This document shows, in pieces, positions 54,257 to 63,598 of a stretch of DNA of 64,000 nt; the first letter of the stretch is position 1; every line of letters starts with the position of its first letter. Position numbers and translations under genes: made by a program. The notes beneath the pieces are model-generated. The model did not search any database. It was not told the DNA's origin and saw only the letters and a list, made by a program, of their open reading frames with translations. The DNA is from Lachnospiraceae bacterium UBA7050 (lineage in GTDB: Bacteria; Bacillota; Clostridia; Lachnospirales; Lachnospiraceae), in contig DLAJ01000009.1 of NCBI GenBank assembly GCA_002493905.1, positions 1 to 64,000 on the forward strand, written 5' to 3'.

Positions 54257-55735
54257 ATGTACTATGTCGGTATTGACCTTGGGACTTCTGCGGTTAAGCT
54301 GCTGCTGATGGACGCGGAAGGCAGGATCAAAAAAATTGTTTCCAAGGAGTATCCGCTCTATTTTCCGCATCCGGGCTGGTCGGAACAGAATCCGGAGGAC
54401 TGGTATGAGAAGAGCATGGAGGGGCTTACGGAGCTGCTTGACGGCTGCGATAAATCTCAGGTTGCAGGTATCAGCTTCGGCGGTCAGATGCACGGGCTTG
54501 TTATTCTGGATGAGCAGGACTGCGTGATCCGTCCGGCGATTCTCTGGAATGACGGCAGGACCTATGAGGAAAATGATTACTTAAATCAGACGATTGGAAA
54601 AGAAACCCTTTCCCGTTATACGGCGAATATTTCGTTTACCGGTTTTACCGCGCCCAAGGTGCTGTGGGTGAAGAACAAAGAGCCGGAAAATTTTGCGCGT
54701 ATCAAAAAGATCATGCTGCCGAAGGATTATCTTGCATACCGCTTGACGGGGGTGCACTGCACCGATGTGTCCGATGCGTCGGGAATGCTGCTCTTTGACG
54801 TGAAAAACCGCTGTTGGTCAAAAGAGATGCTGGAGATCTGCGGCCTGAACTATGACCAGATGGCAAAGGTCTATGAGAGCTATGAGTGTGTCGGTACGCT
54901 GCTGCCCGATGTGGCAGAAAGGCTCGGACTTTCCACAAATGTCAAAGTGGCGGCCGGAGCGGGCGATAATGCGGCAGCCGCGGTCGGAACGGGGACAGTC
55001 GGTGACGGCAGATGCAATATTTCTCTTGGAACGAGCGGCACAATTTTTATTTCGATGAAAGAATTCGGCGTTGACAAATTCAACGCGCTGCATGCGTTCG
55101 GACATGCTGACGGACATTATCATCTGATGGGCTGCATGCTGAGCGCGGCTTCCTGTAATAAATGGTGGATGGACGATATTATTGGCACGAAGGACTATGC
55201 CGGGGAGCAGAAGCAGATTCAAAAGCTTGGTGAAAATCACGTGTATTTTCTGCCGTATCTGATGGGGGAACGCTCGCCGCACAATGATCCCGACGCAAGA
55301 GGAACGTTCATCGGCTTAACGATGGATACATCCCGTGCGGATATGACGCAGGCGGTTTTGGAGGGCGTTGCGTTTGCGCTCCGGGATTCATTCGAGGTAG
55401 CAAAAGCGCTCGGCGTCAACATTGAACGCACGAAGATATGCGGAGGCGGCGCGAAGAGCCCGCTTTGGAAAACGATCATTGCGAATGTGCTCGGCATCAA
55501 AGTGGATGTGATCGAAAGTGAAGAAGGTCCGGCGATGGGCGGTGCGATGCTTGCCGCTGTTGCCTGCGGCGAATATGGGAGTGTGGAGGAGATCGCGGAG
55601 AAGCTTGTGAAAGTGGTGGATACAGTGGAGCCTGATCCGGCGCTGACCGCCAAATATGAGGAGCGGTATCAGAAATTTAAGCAGATTTATCCTGCATGCA
55701 GAAAACTGTTTGCGGCGCTGTCAGACAAGGAATAA
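54257..55735 (+). CDS. xylB: Xylulokinase (FGGY family carbohydrate kinase)
   Basis: 492 residues from ATG 54257 with AGGGGGAGG 7 nt upstream. Motifs: VGIDLGTSAVKLLLMD (phosphate loop), GISFGGQMHGLVILDEQ and PAILWNDGRT (sugar site, xylulokinase-like), and GGGAKSPLWKTIIANVLG (ATP site). It phosphorylates a pentulose, most likely D-xylulose, but its neighbours are a fucose/arabinose-type isomerase and a DUF4867 protein rather than xylA, so L-ribulose or another ketose is possible. First gene of the sugar cluster. Confidence 0.9.
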   Translation: MYYVGIDLGTSAVKLLLMDAEGRIKKIVSKEYPLYFPHPGWSEQNPEDWYEKSMEGLTELLDGCDKSQVAGISFGGQMHGLVILDEQDCVIRPAILWNDGRTYEENDYLNQTIGKETLSRYTANISFTGFTAPKVLWVKNKEPENFARIKKIMLPKDYLAYRLTGVHCTDVSDASGMLLFDVKNRCWSKEMLEICGLNYDQMAKVYESYECVGTLLPDVAERLGLSTNVKVAAGAGDNAAAAVGTGTVGDGRCNISLGTSGTIFISMKEFGVDKFNALHAFGHADGHYHLMGCMLSAASCNKWWMDDIIGTKDYAGEQKQIQKLGENHVYFLPYLMGERSPHNDPDARGTFIGLTMDTSRADMTQAVLEGVAFALRDSFEVAKALGVNIERTKICGGGAKSPLWKTIIANVLGIKVDVIESEEGPAMGGAMLAAVACGEYGSVEEIAEKLVKVVDTVEPDPALTAKYEERYQKFKQIYPACRKLFAALSDKE

Positions 55736-55784
55736 GGCATTTCGCAGGTGCCTAAGTAACGGACAGAAAGGAAAGGAGAGAACC

Positions 55785-56408
55785 ATGAAGGTTTTACAGA
55801 TTACAGATCCCGCATTCCGTAAGTATGGACGGAAGGTAGAAGGAATCGACTTTACAAAGCTGGTAGACAAAATTAACGAGGTCACGCCGCTGCCGGACGG
55901 AGTGGCGTATGAGCCGTCCATTCCGGAACTGGAGGCGCTTGATGTGGCAGCTCAGATCAGCGCAAAGCTTTACGGAGAGCTGCCAATTGAAATCGGTTAT
56001 TGCAACGGACATAACGCCATACTGAACGCGCTGGAATATCATAGAAGCTCGGAGATCAACGTTGCGGCAACGGATGCGGTTCTGATGGTCGGTTTACAGC
56101 AGGATATTACGGAGGATTTTACGTATGACACCGCAAAGCTGGAAGCGTTTCTGGTTCCGGCGGGAACGGCAGTCGAAATTTATGCGACCACACTGCATTA
56201 CGCACCGTGCAGTCAGAACGGAAAAGGATTTAAGGTAGGAATTGTGCTGCCGAAGGGAACAAACTATCCGCTTCAAAAAGAGCATGGCGGCTGGGAGGAT
56301 AACCTGATCACCGCGGTTAATAAATGGCTGATCGGGCATGCGGAAGGCGGTCTGCCAAAAGGTGCACATATTGGGCTTAAAGGCAAAAATCTTAATATTG
56401 ATGAATAA
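55785..56408 (+). CDS. DUF4867 family protein
   Basis: 207 residues from ATG 55785 after AAAGGAGAG. The sequence (LEALDVAAQISAKLYGELPI, EIGYCNGHNAILNALEYHRS, VEIYATTLHYAPCSQNGKGF) fits DUF4867, a family seen beside sugar-catabolic genes in Clostridia. A cupin-like metal-binding role is plausible from the glycine and His pattern (HRSSE...LHYAPC). The reaction is unknown. It lies between an FGGY kinase and a ketol-isomerase family gene. Confidence 0.75.
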   Translation: MKVLQITDPAFRKYGRKVEGIDFTKLVDKINEVTPLPDGVAYEPSIPELEALDVAAQISAKLYGELPIEIGYCNGHNAILNALEYHRSSEINVAATDAVLMVGLQQDITEDFTYDTAKLEAFLVPAGTAVEIYATTLHYAPCSQNGKGFKVGIVLPKGTNYPLQKEHGGWEDNLITAVNKWLIGHAEGGLPKGAHIGLKGKNLNIDE

Positions 56409-56552
56409 TAAAGTTGAGCAAAAAGTGAAATAATACAGAAGATGCTAAAATAGATACTGGACGCGGCATAATTTTTGAGGTATACTATAAAAAAGACAAG
56501 TAAAGCAATAAAAAGGGAGCAAAATAACAATAAAAAGGGAGGAAACCAAACA

Positions 56553-58037
56553 ATGATGAACAACACACCAACAGTAAAGATCGGTATTGTCGCAGTCAGC
56601 CGGGACTGTTTTCCGGAGTCGTTATCGGTAAACAGAAGAAAAGCACTTGTTGCCGCTTATGAAAAGAAGTACGGCAGCGCAGACATTTATGAGTGTCCTG
56701 TATGTATTGTCGAGAGCGAAATTCATATGGTACAGGCACTTGAGGATGTGAAAAAAGCCGGATGTAATGCGCTCTGTGTTTATTTGGGCAATTTTGGTCC
56801 CGAAATTTCCGAGACGCTGCTTGCGAAACATTTTGACGGTCCGGTGATGTTCTGCGCCGCTGCAGAGGAGTCTCAGGCAGATTTAATGGACGGACGGGGC
56901 GACGCATACTGCGGCATGCTGAACGCCAGCTATAACTTAAAGCTCCGCAATATCAAGGCATATATTCCCGAGTATCCGGTTGGCACCGCCGAGGAATGCG
57001 CGGATATGATTCATGAGTTTGTTCCGATCGCATGCGCAGTGGACGGCTTAAAGAACTTAAAGATTATCAGCTTTGGTCCGAGACCGTTAAACTTCCTTGC
57101 ATGCAACGCGCCGATCAAGCAGCTTTATAATCTTGGTGTTGAGATCGAGGAAAATTCTGAATTGGATTTGTTTGAGGCGTTCCACAAACATGATAATGAT
57201 CCGCGTATCCCGGAGGTTGTGGAGGATATGGCGAAGGAGCTTGGCGCCGGAAATAAGAAATCCGAGGTACTTCCGAAGCTTGCGCAGTATGAGCTGACGC
57301 TGCTTGACTGGGTAGAAGCTCATAAAGGCTATCGGAAATACGTTGCGATTGCAGGAAAGTGCTGGCCGGCATTCCAGACACAGTTCGGCTTTGTTCCATG
57401 CTATGTCAACAGCCGTCTGACCGGACGCGGCATTCCGGTATCGTGCGAGGTGGATATTTACGGCGTATTAAGCGAGTTCATCGGAACCTGCGTCAGTCAG
57501 GATGCGGTAACGCTGCTTGATATCAACAATTCTGTTCCAGCGGATATGTACGACGAAGCGATCAAGGGCAAGTTTGAATATACGCATAAAGATACGTTCA
57601 TGGGCTTCCATTGCGGAAATACCTGCTCAAGCAAGCTTGCGGCATGTGAGATGAAGAACCAGAAGATCATGGCGAGAAGCCTTCCTGAAGAAGTGACGAA
57701 CGGTACGCTTGAGGGAGATATTGCGCCGGGTAAGATTACATTTTTCCGTCTGCAGTCAACGGCAGACAATATTCTGCGCGCGTATGTGGCAGAGGGAGAG
57801 GTTCTTCCGGTTGCGACGAAGTCCTTTGGTTCCATCGGCGTATTTGCGATCAAGGAAATGGGCAGATTCTACCGCCATGTTCTGATCGAAAAGAATTATC
57901 CGCACCATGGAGCGGTTGCGTTCGGGCATCACGGCAAGGCGCTTTATGAGGTATTTAAGTATATCGGCGTTCTTCCTGAGGAGATCGGCTACAATCAGCC
58001 GGCACATGCAAAATATCCGACGGAGAATCCGTTCTAA
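56553..58037 (+). CDS. L-fucose/L-arabinose isomerase family protein
   Basis: 494 residues from ATG 56553 after AAGGGAGG. The fold is that of FucI/AraA metal-dependent aldose-ketose isomerases (GIVAVSRDCFPESLSVNRRK, CVYLGNFGPE, VAIAGKCWPAFQTQFGFVPC, GRGIPVSCEVDIYG, GFHCGNTCSSKL). Its substrate cannot be assigned. With the kinase at 54257 it would convert an aldose to a ketose and phosphorylate it. A hairpin (58063-58086) terminates it. Confidence 0.87.
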   Translation: MMNNTPTVKIGIVAVSRDCFPESLSVNRRKALVAAYEKKYGSADIYECPVCIVESEIHMVQALEDVKKAGCNALCVYLGNFGPEISETLLAKHFDGPVMFCAAAEESQADLMDGRGDAYCGMLNASYNLKLRNIKAYIPEYPVGTAEECADMIHEFVPIACAVDGLKNLKIISFGPRPLNFLACNAPIKQLYNLGVEIEENSELDLFEAFHKHDNDPRIPEVVEDMAKELGAGNKKSEVLPKLAQYELTLLDWVEAHKGYRKYVAIAGKCWPAFQTQFGFVPCYVNSRLTGRGIPVSCEVDIYGVLSEFIGTCVSQDAVTLLDINNSVPADMYDEAIKGKFEYTHKDTFMGFHCGNTCSSKLAACEMKNQKIMARSLPEEVTNGTLEGDIAPGKITFFRLQSTADNILRAYVAEGEVLPVATKSFGSIGVFAIKEMGRFYRHVLIEKNYPHHGAVAFGHHGKALYEVFKYIGVLPEEIGYNQPAHAKYPTENPF

Positions 58038-58062
58038 GAAAAACGCAAAAAGGGATAGGGGG

Positions 58063-58090
58063 AGAGCGTTGTGTCAGCAGCGCTCTTTTC
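58063..58090 (+). terminator. Terminator after the isomerase gene
   Basis: AGAGCG (58063-58068) pairs with CGCTCT (58081-58086) and is followed by TTTTCC. Confidence 0.6.
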
Positions 58091-58103
58091 CGTAATTTAT
58101 GGA

Positions 58104-58184
58104 GATCAGATTAAAAAATCAAAGATTTTTCAATTTTCTATTTGAGCAGTATCGCAAGCTTTGCTTGCGATATGCATGGGGATT
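58104..58184 (+). repeat. Family B intergenic element, copy 3 (DUF2087 leader)
   Basis: An AAA-loop hairpin (AAAAATC-AAA-GATTTTT, about 58113-58129) is followed by ATTTGAGCA, then TATCGCAAGC (58150-58159)/GCTTGCGATA (58163-58172), then TGCATGGGG. One base pair differs from copies 1 and 2 with both sides changed (GC to AT). The final GGGG serves as ribosome binding site of the next gene. Confidence 0.65.
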
Positions 58185-58187
58185 AAA

Positions 58188-58502
58188 ATGGAAAAACAGA
58201 TTCAGATGTATCAGAAAAAATTGGATCATTACTATGATGTGAACCGGAGACTGGTTCAGTATCCGTCTAAAAGACCAATGAGAATCCTTGCTCTTACCAA
58301 AATAGCAGAACAGATAGATGCCAATAGGAAATATACGGAGAAAGAGATCAATGAAATGATCAGGAGCTGTATTGCATTTGAGGATATAGAGCTGATCCGC
58401 AGGGAAATGTATCAATACAAATTTCTGGGGAGACTTAAGGATGGTTCGGAATATTGGGCAGAGAAGGACTGGCGGGTTTTGTATTCAGAGTATATCGGAT
58501 AA
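58188..58502 (+). CDS. DUF2087 domain protein
   Basis: 104 residues from ATG 58188, 7 nt after GGGG. The pattern YPSKRPMRILALTKIAEQI, KYTEKEINEMI and EDIELIRREMYQYKFLGRL followed by DGSEYW matches DUF2087, a small winged-helix-like domain that also occurs fused to DNA-binding regulators. It may regulate the neighbouring sugar genes, but there is no direct evidence. Confidence 0.8.
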   Translation: MEKQIQMYQKKLDHYYDVNRRLVQYPSKRPMRILALTKIAEQIDANRKYTEKEINEMIRSCIAFEDIELIRREMYQYKFLGRLKDGSEYWAEKDWRVLYSEYIG

Positions 58503-58650
58503 AACCGCAGGAACCGGATAGAAGCATAGGAATCAGACAAAACCGCAGGAACCGGAAGGAAGCATAGGAATCAGACAAAACCGCAGGAACCGGAAGGAAG
58601 CATAGGAATCAGACGAACTGCACGAATCGGATAGAGACGTATGAGATTGA
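58501..58650 (+). repeat. 38-bp tandem repeat upstream of the GH3 gene
   Basis: Units begin at 58501, 58539 and 58577 (AAAACCGCAGGAACCGGA...), nearly identical, with a degraded fourth unit from 58615 that runs towards the GH3 ribosome binding site. The first unit overlaps the stop codon of the DUF2087 gene. Confidence 0.9.
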
Positions 58651-58665
58651 AAAAGGAGGGCAGAT

Positions 58666-60999
58666 ATGGACAGAGCGGAAGCGAGAAGGAGAGCAGAAGA
58701 GTTAGTAGATCAGATGACTGTGGAGGAAATGGCGTCACAGCTAAGGTTTGATGCACCGGCGATTGAGCGGCTTGGCATACCGGAATATAATTGGTGGAAC
58801 GAGGGACTTCACGGCGTGGCGCGTGCCGGAACCGCGACGATGTTTCCGCAGGCGATCGGGCTTGCCGCGACGTTTGATGAGGAATTGATGCAGCGTGTGG
58901 GTGATGTAACCGCCACGGAGGGCAGAGCAAAATATAACGAGAGCATCCGGCATGGAGACCGGGATATTTATAAGGGACTGACGTTCTGGTCTCCCAATAT
59001 CAATTTATTTCGTGACCCAAGATGGGGCAGGGGACATGAGACATATGGGGAGGACCCCTATCTGACAGGAGAGCTGGGATGTGCTTTTATCCGCGGACTG
59101 CAGGGCGAGGGAGACGGCGTACCTTATTTGAAGCTTGCCGCGTGCGCGAAACATTTTGCGGTGCATTCCGGGCCTGAGGCGGAGCGCCATTCTTTTGATG
59201 CGGTTGTGAGTGAAAAGGATTTGAGAGAGACGTATCTTCCGGCATTTGAACACTGTGTGAAGGAAGCGCATGTGGAGGCAGTGATGGGAGCGTATAACCG
59301 CACGAACGGGGTTCCCTGCTGCGGGCATCAGTATCTCATACAGGAAGTCCTGCGCGGAGAGTGGCAGTTTGAGGGGCATTTTGTTTCCGACTGCTGGGCA
59401 GTGAACGATTTTCATACGAATCACCATGTGACAGATTCCGCGGAAGAATCCGCCGCCCTTGCGTTAGAGAGCGGCTGTGACTTAAACTGCGGCTGCACCT
59501 ATCAAAAGCTGCTGAATGCTTACGGGCTTGGCATGGTATCAAAAGAAACGATCAGGGAATCCGCAGTCCGCCTGTTCACAACAAGGTATCTGCTCGGAAT
59601 GTTTGACGAAACACCGTATGATGCAATTCCCTATGAGAAAGTGGATTGTGCGGAGCATCATGCGCTCGCCGTGCAGGCGGCAGAGGAAAGCCTTGTCCTG
59701 TTAAAGAACGACGGGATTCTGCCGCTTTCCCGTGAACAGATCCATACCTTGGCGGTCATTGGACCGAACGCGGACAGCAGAAGGGCGCTGATCGGAAATT
59801 ATCACGGAACTGCATCGGAGTATGTGACTGTACTGGAAGGCATACGCGCTGAGGCAGGAGACGGGATACGCATTCTCTACAGTGAGGGAAGCCATTTGTT
59901 TTTGGAAAAAGGCGATTCGCTTGCAAAGCCGCATCATCTGATTTCAGAAGCGCAGACCGTTGCGGAGCATGCCGACGCAGTCATTCTGTGCCTTGGACTG
60001 GACGAAACGCTGGAAGGCGAAGCGGGAGATGCCGGAAATTCGGATGCCTCCGGGGACAAAGCGGATTTACAGCTTCCGGCGTCCCAGAAAAAATTGCTTG
60101 AAAGTGTGCTTGCAGTCGGTAAACCAACTGTTGTCTGCATGCTTGCAGGCAGTGCCATGGACCTGAATCTGGCATCGGAACAGGCATCCGCCATCCTGCA
60201 GGTATGGTATCCGGGCGCGCTTGGAGGCCGTGCGGTTGCAAAAGCGCTGTTCGGGGGCTGTTCACCGTCCGGTAAGCTTCCGATCACGCTGTACCGCGAT
60301 CTTCGCGGGCTTCCGGAGTTCACGGATTATTCCATGAAGGGCAGAACCTACCGGTATTTGGAAAAGGAACCGCTTTATCCGTTCGGCTATGGACTGACTT
60401 ATGGAAAGGTAACGCTGGAAGAATGTGAAGCACGGTTGAGGGCAGGCGGGCACAGCGACGCGGATGCGTGGATAAAGGCAGGAGAGCACGGCGATGCGGA
60501 TGCGCGGGCAAAAGCAGGCGGGCACAGCGATGCAGATGCGTGGATAAAAGCAGGCGGGCACAGCGATGCGGTTGGACATGAAAAGGACACCGTATGGACC
60601 TGCAAAGGCACGCCGCTTAGGGAAGGGAGCACTAAAGCGCTGCAGGTCATCTGCCTGAAGGCGGCGGAGTATGAAAAGGCAGCAGGAGTGGGAATGGAAG
60701 TAACTGCCTGCGTGTATAATGAGAGCGGACGGGAATTGTCCGAGGTGCTTCAGGTTTATGTGAGAGTGGAAGGAAGCGCAAACGAAGTGAAAAACCACAG
60801 GCTTTGTGCGTTCAAGAGAATATCCTTAAAACCCGGCGAACGCAGGGAGGCGGTGCTTATGATCCGCGCCGAGGCATTTGAGACTGTGGACGGGCAGGGA
60901 GTGCGTCATGCGGACGGGAGCGGGGCGAAGCTTTTCATCGGATTTGGCCAGCCTGACGGACGGACAGCGGAATTATTGGGGTATGCAACTGGGAATTGA
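58666..60999 (+). CDS. Glycoside hydrolase family 3 (beta-xylosidase/beta-glucosidase)
   Basis: 777 residues, no signal peptide, so cytoplasmic. The N-terminal TIM-like domain has YNWWNEGLHGVAR and the SDCW nucleophile segment (GHFVSDCWAVNDF); the alpha/beta sandwich follows (VLLKNDGILPLS, YPGALGGRAVAKALFG), then a fibronectin III-like C-terminal domain (FIGFGQPDG). The NWWNEGLHGVAR pattern is common in GH3 beta-xylosidases, which would fit the neighbouring xylulokinase. Four 12-residue repeats (residues about 593-640) interrupt the region between the sandwich and the last domain. Confidence 0.93.
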   Translation: MDRAEARRRAEELVDQMTVEEMASQLRFDAPAIERLGIPEYNWWNEGLHGVARAGTATMFPQAIGLAATFDEELMQRVGDVTATEGRAKYNESIRHGDRDIYKGLTFWSPNINLFRDPRWGRGHETYGEDPYLTGELGCAFIRGLQGEGDGVPYLKLAACAKHFAVHSGPEAERHSFDAVVSEKDLRETYLPAFEHCVKEAHVEAVMGAYNRTNGVPCCGHQYLIQEVLRGEWQFEGHFVSDCWAVNDFHTNHHVTDSAEESAALALESGCDLNCGCTYQKLLNAYGLGMVSKETIRESAVRLFTTRYLLGMFDETPYDAIPYEKVDCAEHHALAVQAAEESLVLLKNDGILPLSREQIHTLAVIGPNADSRRALIGNYHGTASEYVTVLEGIRAEAGDGIRILYSEGSHLFLEKGDSLAKPHHLISEAQTVAEHADAVILCLGLDETLEGEAGDAGNSDASGDKADLQLPASQKKLLESVLAVGKPTVVCMLAGSAMDLNLASEQASAILQVWYPGALGGRAVAKALFGGCSPSGKLPITLYRDLRGLPEFTDYSMKGRTYRYLEKEPLYPFGYGLTYGKVTLEECEARLRAGGHSDADAWIKAGEHGDADARAKAGGHSDADAWIKAGGHSDAVGHEKDTVWTCKGTPLREGSTKALQVICLKAAEYEKAAGVGMEVTACVYNESGRELSEVLQVYVRVEGSANEVKNHRLCAFKRISLKPGERREAVLMIRAEAFETVDGQGVRHADGSGAKLFIGFGQPDGRTAELLGYATGN
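60442..60585 (+). repeat. 36-bp in-frame tandem repeat inside the GH3 gene
   Basis: Four 12-codon units: AGGHSDADAWIK, AGEHGDADARAK, AGGHSDADAWIK, AGGHSDAVGHEK. Units 1 and 3 differ by few bases. The insert lies in a surface loop and is charged and His/Asp-rich. Confidence 0.92.
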
Positions 61000-61086
61000 C
61001 AGGAAAATATTCAAATGCAACTTCAAATTGGTAGTGTTTACATCGCTGAAAACCTAAAATAATGCCCATAAGGAGGGATGATGAAT

Positions 61087-62049
61087 ATGAGTTTTGCACA
61101 AAATTTACAAAGCATCCGAGCAAGAAATGGGCTGACGCAGGAACAGCTTGCAGAAGAATTAAACGTGACGAGGCAGTCCGTGTCAAAATGGGAGAGCGGG
61201 CAGAGCTTTCCCGAAATGGAGACATTATTAAAAATCTGTGAGCGCTACCACACAGGACTGGATGAGCTGATGCGGGGCAGCGTGGAGGAGCGCAATGAGG
61301 AAGAGGCAGATGCTTTTATCCGGCATACGAAGGTGTTCAGTATTCAGATGGCGCTCTCCGTATCGGCGATCATAATGGGGCTGGCGGTCATATCGCTGTT
61401 TGACGGGATTGCGCGGGAAAATTTTCTGGGCGCTTTCTTCCTTGCAGTCGTTGCTGCCTCTGTGATTACATTGATCGTATCGGGCATGGAGCATTCCCGG
61501 TTTGTAAAAAAGCATCCGAAAGTGAAACCGGTTTATACGGAAAAGGAAGTAGAGCGGGCGGATCACATATTTTCGTGGGCGACCGCGGTTGGCGTTGGAC
61601 TCATCTTAATTGGCTTCATCGTTTCTTCCTATTTAGATGATACGTATGACCGCGTGATTTACTCGAATATGTCGGGTGCGGTTTTTCTTGCGATGACTGC
61701 GCTGGCGGTCGGCATCTTTATCTTTTTTGGCATCCGGCGTGGAATGTATCATGTTGAGGAATATAATAAAGAAAACGCACGCGCCGTTACATCGCAGAAG
61801 ACGGACAAAAAAGTGGGCGCGGCGTGCGGCGTGATCATGCTGATCGCAACCTGCGTATTTTTGGTATGGGGCTTTTGGGGAATGCCCGGCGGGATGTATA
61901 CCGGAAATTGGAGAGATTATGTCGGACATTGGGGAATCTCATGGATCGTATTTCCCGTCGGAGGAATCCTATGCGCCATAGCGAGTATCCTCATTAAAGC
62001 CGTCGGCGGCGAGGAAGATGCGGAGCAGGATGTTAAGAAAGACGAATAA
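61087..62049 (+). CDS. XRE-family regulator with membrane domain
   Basis: 320 residues. An N-terminal HTH (about 1-60: LTQEQLAEELNVTRQSVSKW) is followed by five or so hydrophobic helices (about 85-310). The layout is common in Firmicutes for membrane-bound repressors of unknown signal. ATG 61087 is best placed 10 nt after AGGAGG; ATGs at 61078 and 61081 are too close. A clean terminator follows at 62066-62094. Confidence 0.88.
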   Translation: MSFAQNLQSIRARNGLTQEQLAEELNVTRQSVSKWESGQSFPEMETLLKICERYHTGLDELMRGSVEERNEEEADAFIRHTKVFSIQMALSVSAIIMGLAVISLFDGIARENFLGAFFLAVVAASVITLIVSGMEHSRFVKKHPKVKPVYTEKEVERADHIFSWATAVGVGLILIGFIVSSYLDDTYDRVIYSNMSGAVFLAMTALAVGIFIFFGIRRGMYHVEEYNKENARAVTSQKTDKKVGAACGVIMLIATCVFLVWGFWGMPGGMYTGNWRDYVGHWGISWIVFPVGGILCAIASILIKAVGGEEDAEQDVKKDE

Positions 62050-62065
62050 AAACACAAAATATTTG

Positions 62066-62100
62066 GGCAGAGTATTTCCCGTAAATACTCTGCCTGATTA
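62066..62100 (+). terminator. Terminator after the membrane regulator gene
   Basis: GGCAGAGTATTT (62066-62077), CCCGT loop, AAATACTCTGCC (62083-62094), then a T-rich tail. Confidence 0.88.
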
Positions 62101-62102
62101 TT

Positions 62103-62132
62103 TTGCGGTAAACGGTCCTGTCATGTTATAAT
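62103..62132 (+). promoter_or_regulatory. Promoter of the SGNH lipoprotein gene
   Basis: TTGCGG (62103-62108) and TATAAT (62127-62132), spacing 18 nt, with a TGT extended -10. Confidence 0.6.
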
Positions 62133-62184
62133 GTGATATCATGTTTATGAAATATAGGATTGCAGAAAGAGGGCGGATTACGCA

Positions 62185-63588
62185 ATGAGAAAGAAGAATT
62201 GGCGATGTACGGGACTGGCGGTATGGATGACGGTGTGCCTGCTTGTGGGCTGCGGCTCTGACGGTACAAAGAACCGGGAGCCGGATGATATACAGACAGC
62301 GGATGTGGACGGTACCGGAGCGGATGAAACGGGAAACGGCGCAGCTGACACGGGAGGAACCGGCACAGAAGATGCGGAAGGAGCCGGTGAGGGGGACGCG
62401 GACGATACCGCCAATGCATTGGACGGGCGGGAAAGCGGACCGGCATCGGATGGCATGCAGGCGCCGCCGACGGACTATGTGTCTGAGGAGCTCTATGTGT
62501 CTGCCGACCAGTGGGACAGCTGTGATGATGCGGCGCTTGCGGCAGTTATGCGAAAAGCGGAGACGGGCGAGCCGGTGACGATTGCCTGCATCGGCGGTTC
62601 GATTACGCAGGGGACAATCTCAAATGGCAGCGATGACCGTATGGTCACAGATAAAAAGTGCTATGCCGACCTTTATTTTTCATGGTGGGAGCAGACATTT
62701 TCGGACACGGAATTTACGTTTATCAACGCGGGCATCGGTGCGACGGACTCCTATATCGGTGTGCACAGGGTGCAGAGGGATGTGCTCGATTTTCACCCTG
62801 ATCTTGTGCTTGTGGAGTTTTCTGTAAACGATGCGGATTCGCCCACCTATAAAACAACATATGACAATCTGGTGCGCCGGATTCTGCTTGCAGACAATCA
62901 TCCGGCGGTTATGCTTCTTTTTATGGGGCAGACAAACGGCGCGACGGCGCAGGGTTCACATGTGCTGGTCGGGTTTAACTATAAGCTGCCGATGATCAGT
63001 TACGCGAGTCTGATTCAGGATATGATGGCGCAGGAGGTGTATACTGCGGACCAGCTTTCCGGAGATGAGGTGCATCCGTCTGCGCTCGGTCATGCAGTAA
63101 CCGGAGAGATTTTATGGAAATATCTGAATGCAGTTTATGCGCAGAGAAATGAACTGCCGGAACCGCAGGAATTTGCAGCGCCGCCCGTGACTTCCGAACG
63201 ATATCTGAACGCGTCGATCCTAGACCGCGAAACCATTACTCCGGCGGAATATGGCAGCTTTGAAGAAAGCAGCAAGTTTGAACCGTTTCCGATGGACTGG
63301 ACATGCGAATCGGGAGAGGGCGGTATTGTGTTTGAGGCAGAGTTTCAGAGACTTGGGGTTCTTTTTTATAAGACTGTGGATGGAAAGAGCGGTCAGTTTG
63401 ATGTGTTTGTAGATGGGGAGCGGGCTGCAACGCTGGATGCTGATTTTTCGGGCGGATGGGGAAACTGTGCGGAAGCGCGTGAGGTCTATTCGTCGGATAC
63501 TGCCGGGCAGCATACGGTGGAAATCAGGAAATCACCGGATTCCACAGGAGATGTCTTTACGATATTGGGGCTGATGGCGGCGCAATAA
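62185..63588 (+). CDS. SGNH/GDSL hydrolase lipoprotein
   Basis: 467 residues. Lipoprotein signal (lipobox LLVGC, Cys about 23), then an Asp/Gly/Thr-rich linker of about 60 residues. The SGNH hydrolase domain (about 130-320) has block I IGGSITQG (nucleophile Ser), block II NAGIGAT, block III VEFSVND (Asn) and block V DEVHPSALGH (Asp, His). A C-terminal beta domain follows. It is likely a surface esterase that removes acetyl or similar groups from polysaccharide; the exact substrate is unknown. Confidence 0.92.
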   Translation: MRKKNWRCTGLAVWMTVCLLVGCGSDGTKNREPDDIQTADVDGTGADETGNGAADTGGTGTEDAEGAGEGDADDTANALDGRESGPASDGMQAPPTDYVSEELYVSADQWDSCDDAALAAVMRKAETGEPVTIACIGGSITQGTISNGSDDRMVTDKKCYADLYFSWWEQTFSDTEFTFINAGIGATDSYIGVHRVQRDVLDFHPDLVLVEFSVNDADSPTYKTTYDNLVRRILLADNHPAVMLLFMGQTNGATAQGSHVLVGFNYKLPMISYASLIQDMMAQEVYTADQLSGDEVHPSALGHAVTGEILWKYLNAVYAQRNELPEPQEFAAPPVTSERYLNASILDRETITPAEYGSFEESSKFEPFPMDWTCESGEGGIVFEAEFQRLGVLFYKTVDGKSGQFDVFVDGERAATLDADFSGGWGNCAEAREVYSSDTAGQHTVEIRKSPDSTGDVFTILGLMAAQ

Positions 63589-63598
63589 TCCGGAGAGG

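Noticed and set aside
58501..58650. CRISPR array
   Set aside because: The 38-bp units are contiguous with no spacers and there are no cas genes.
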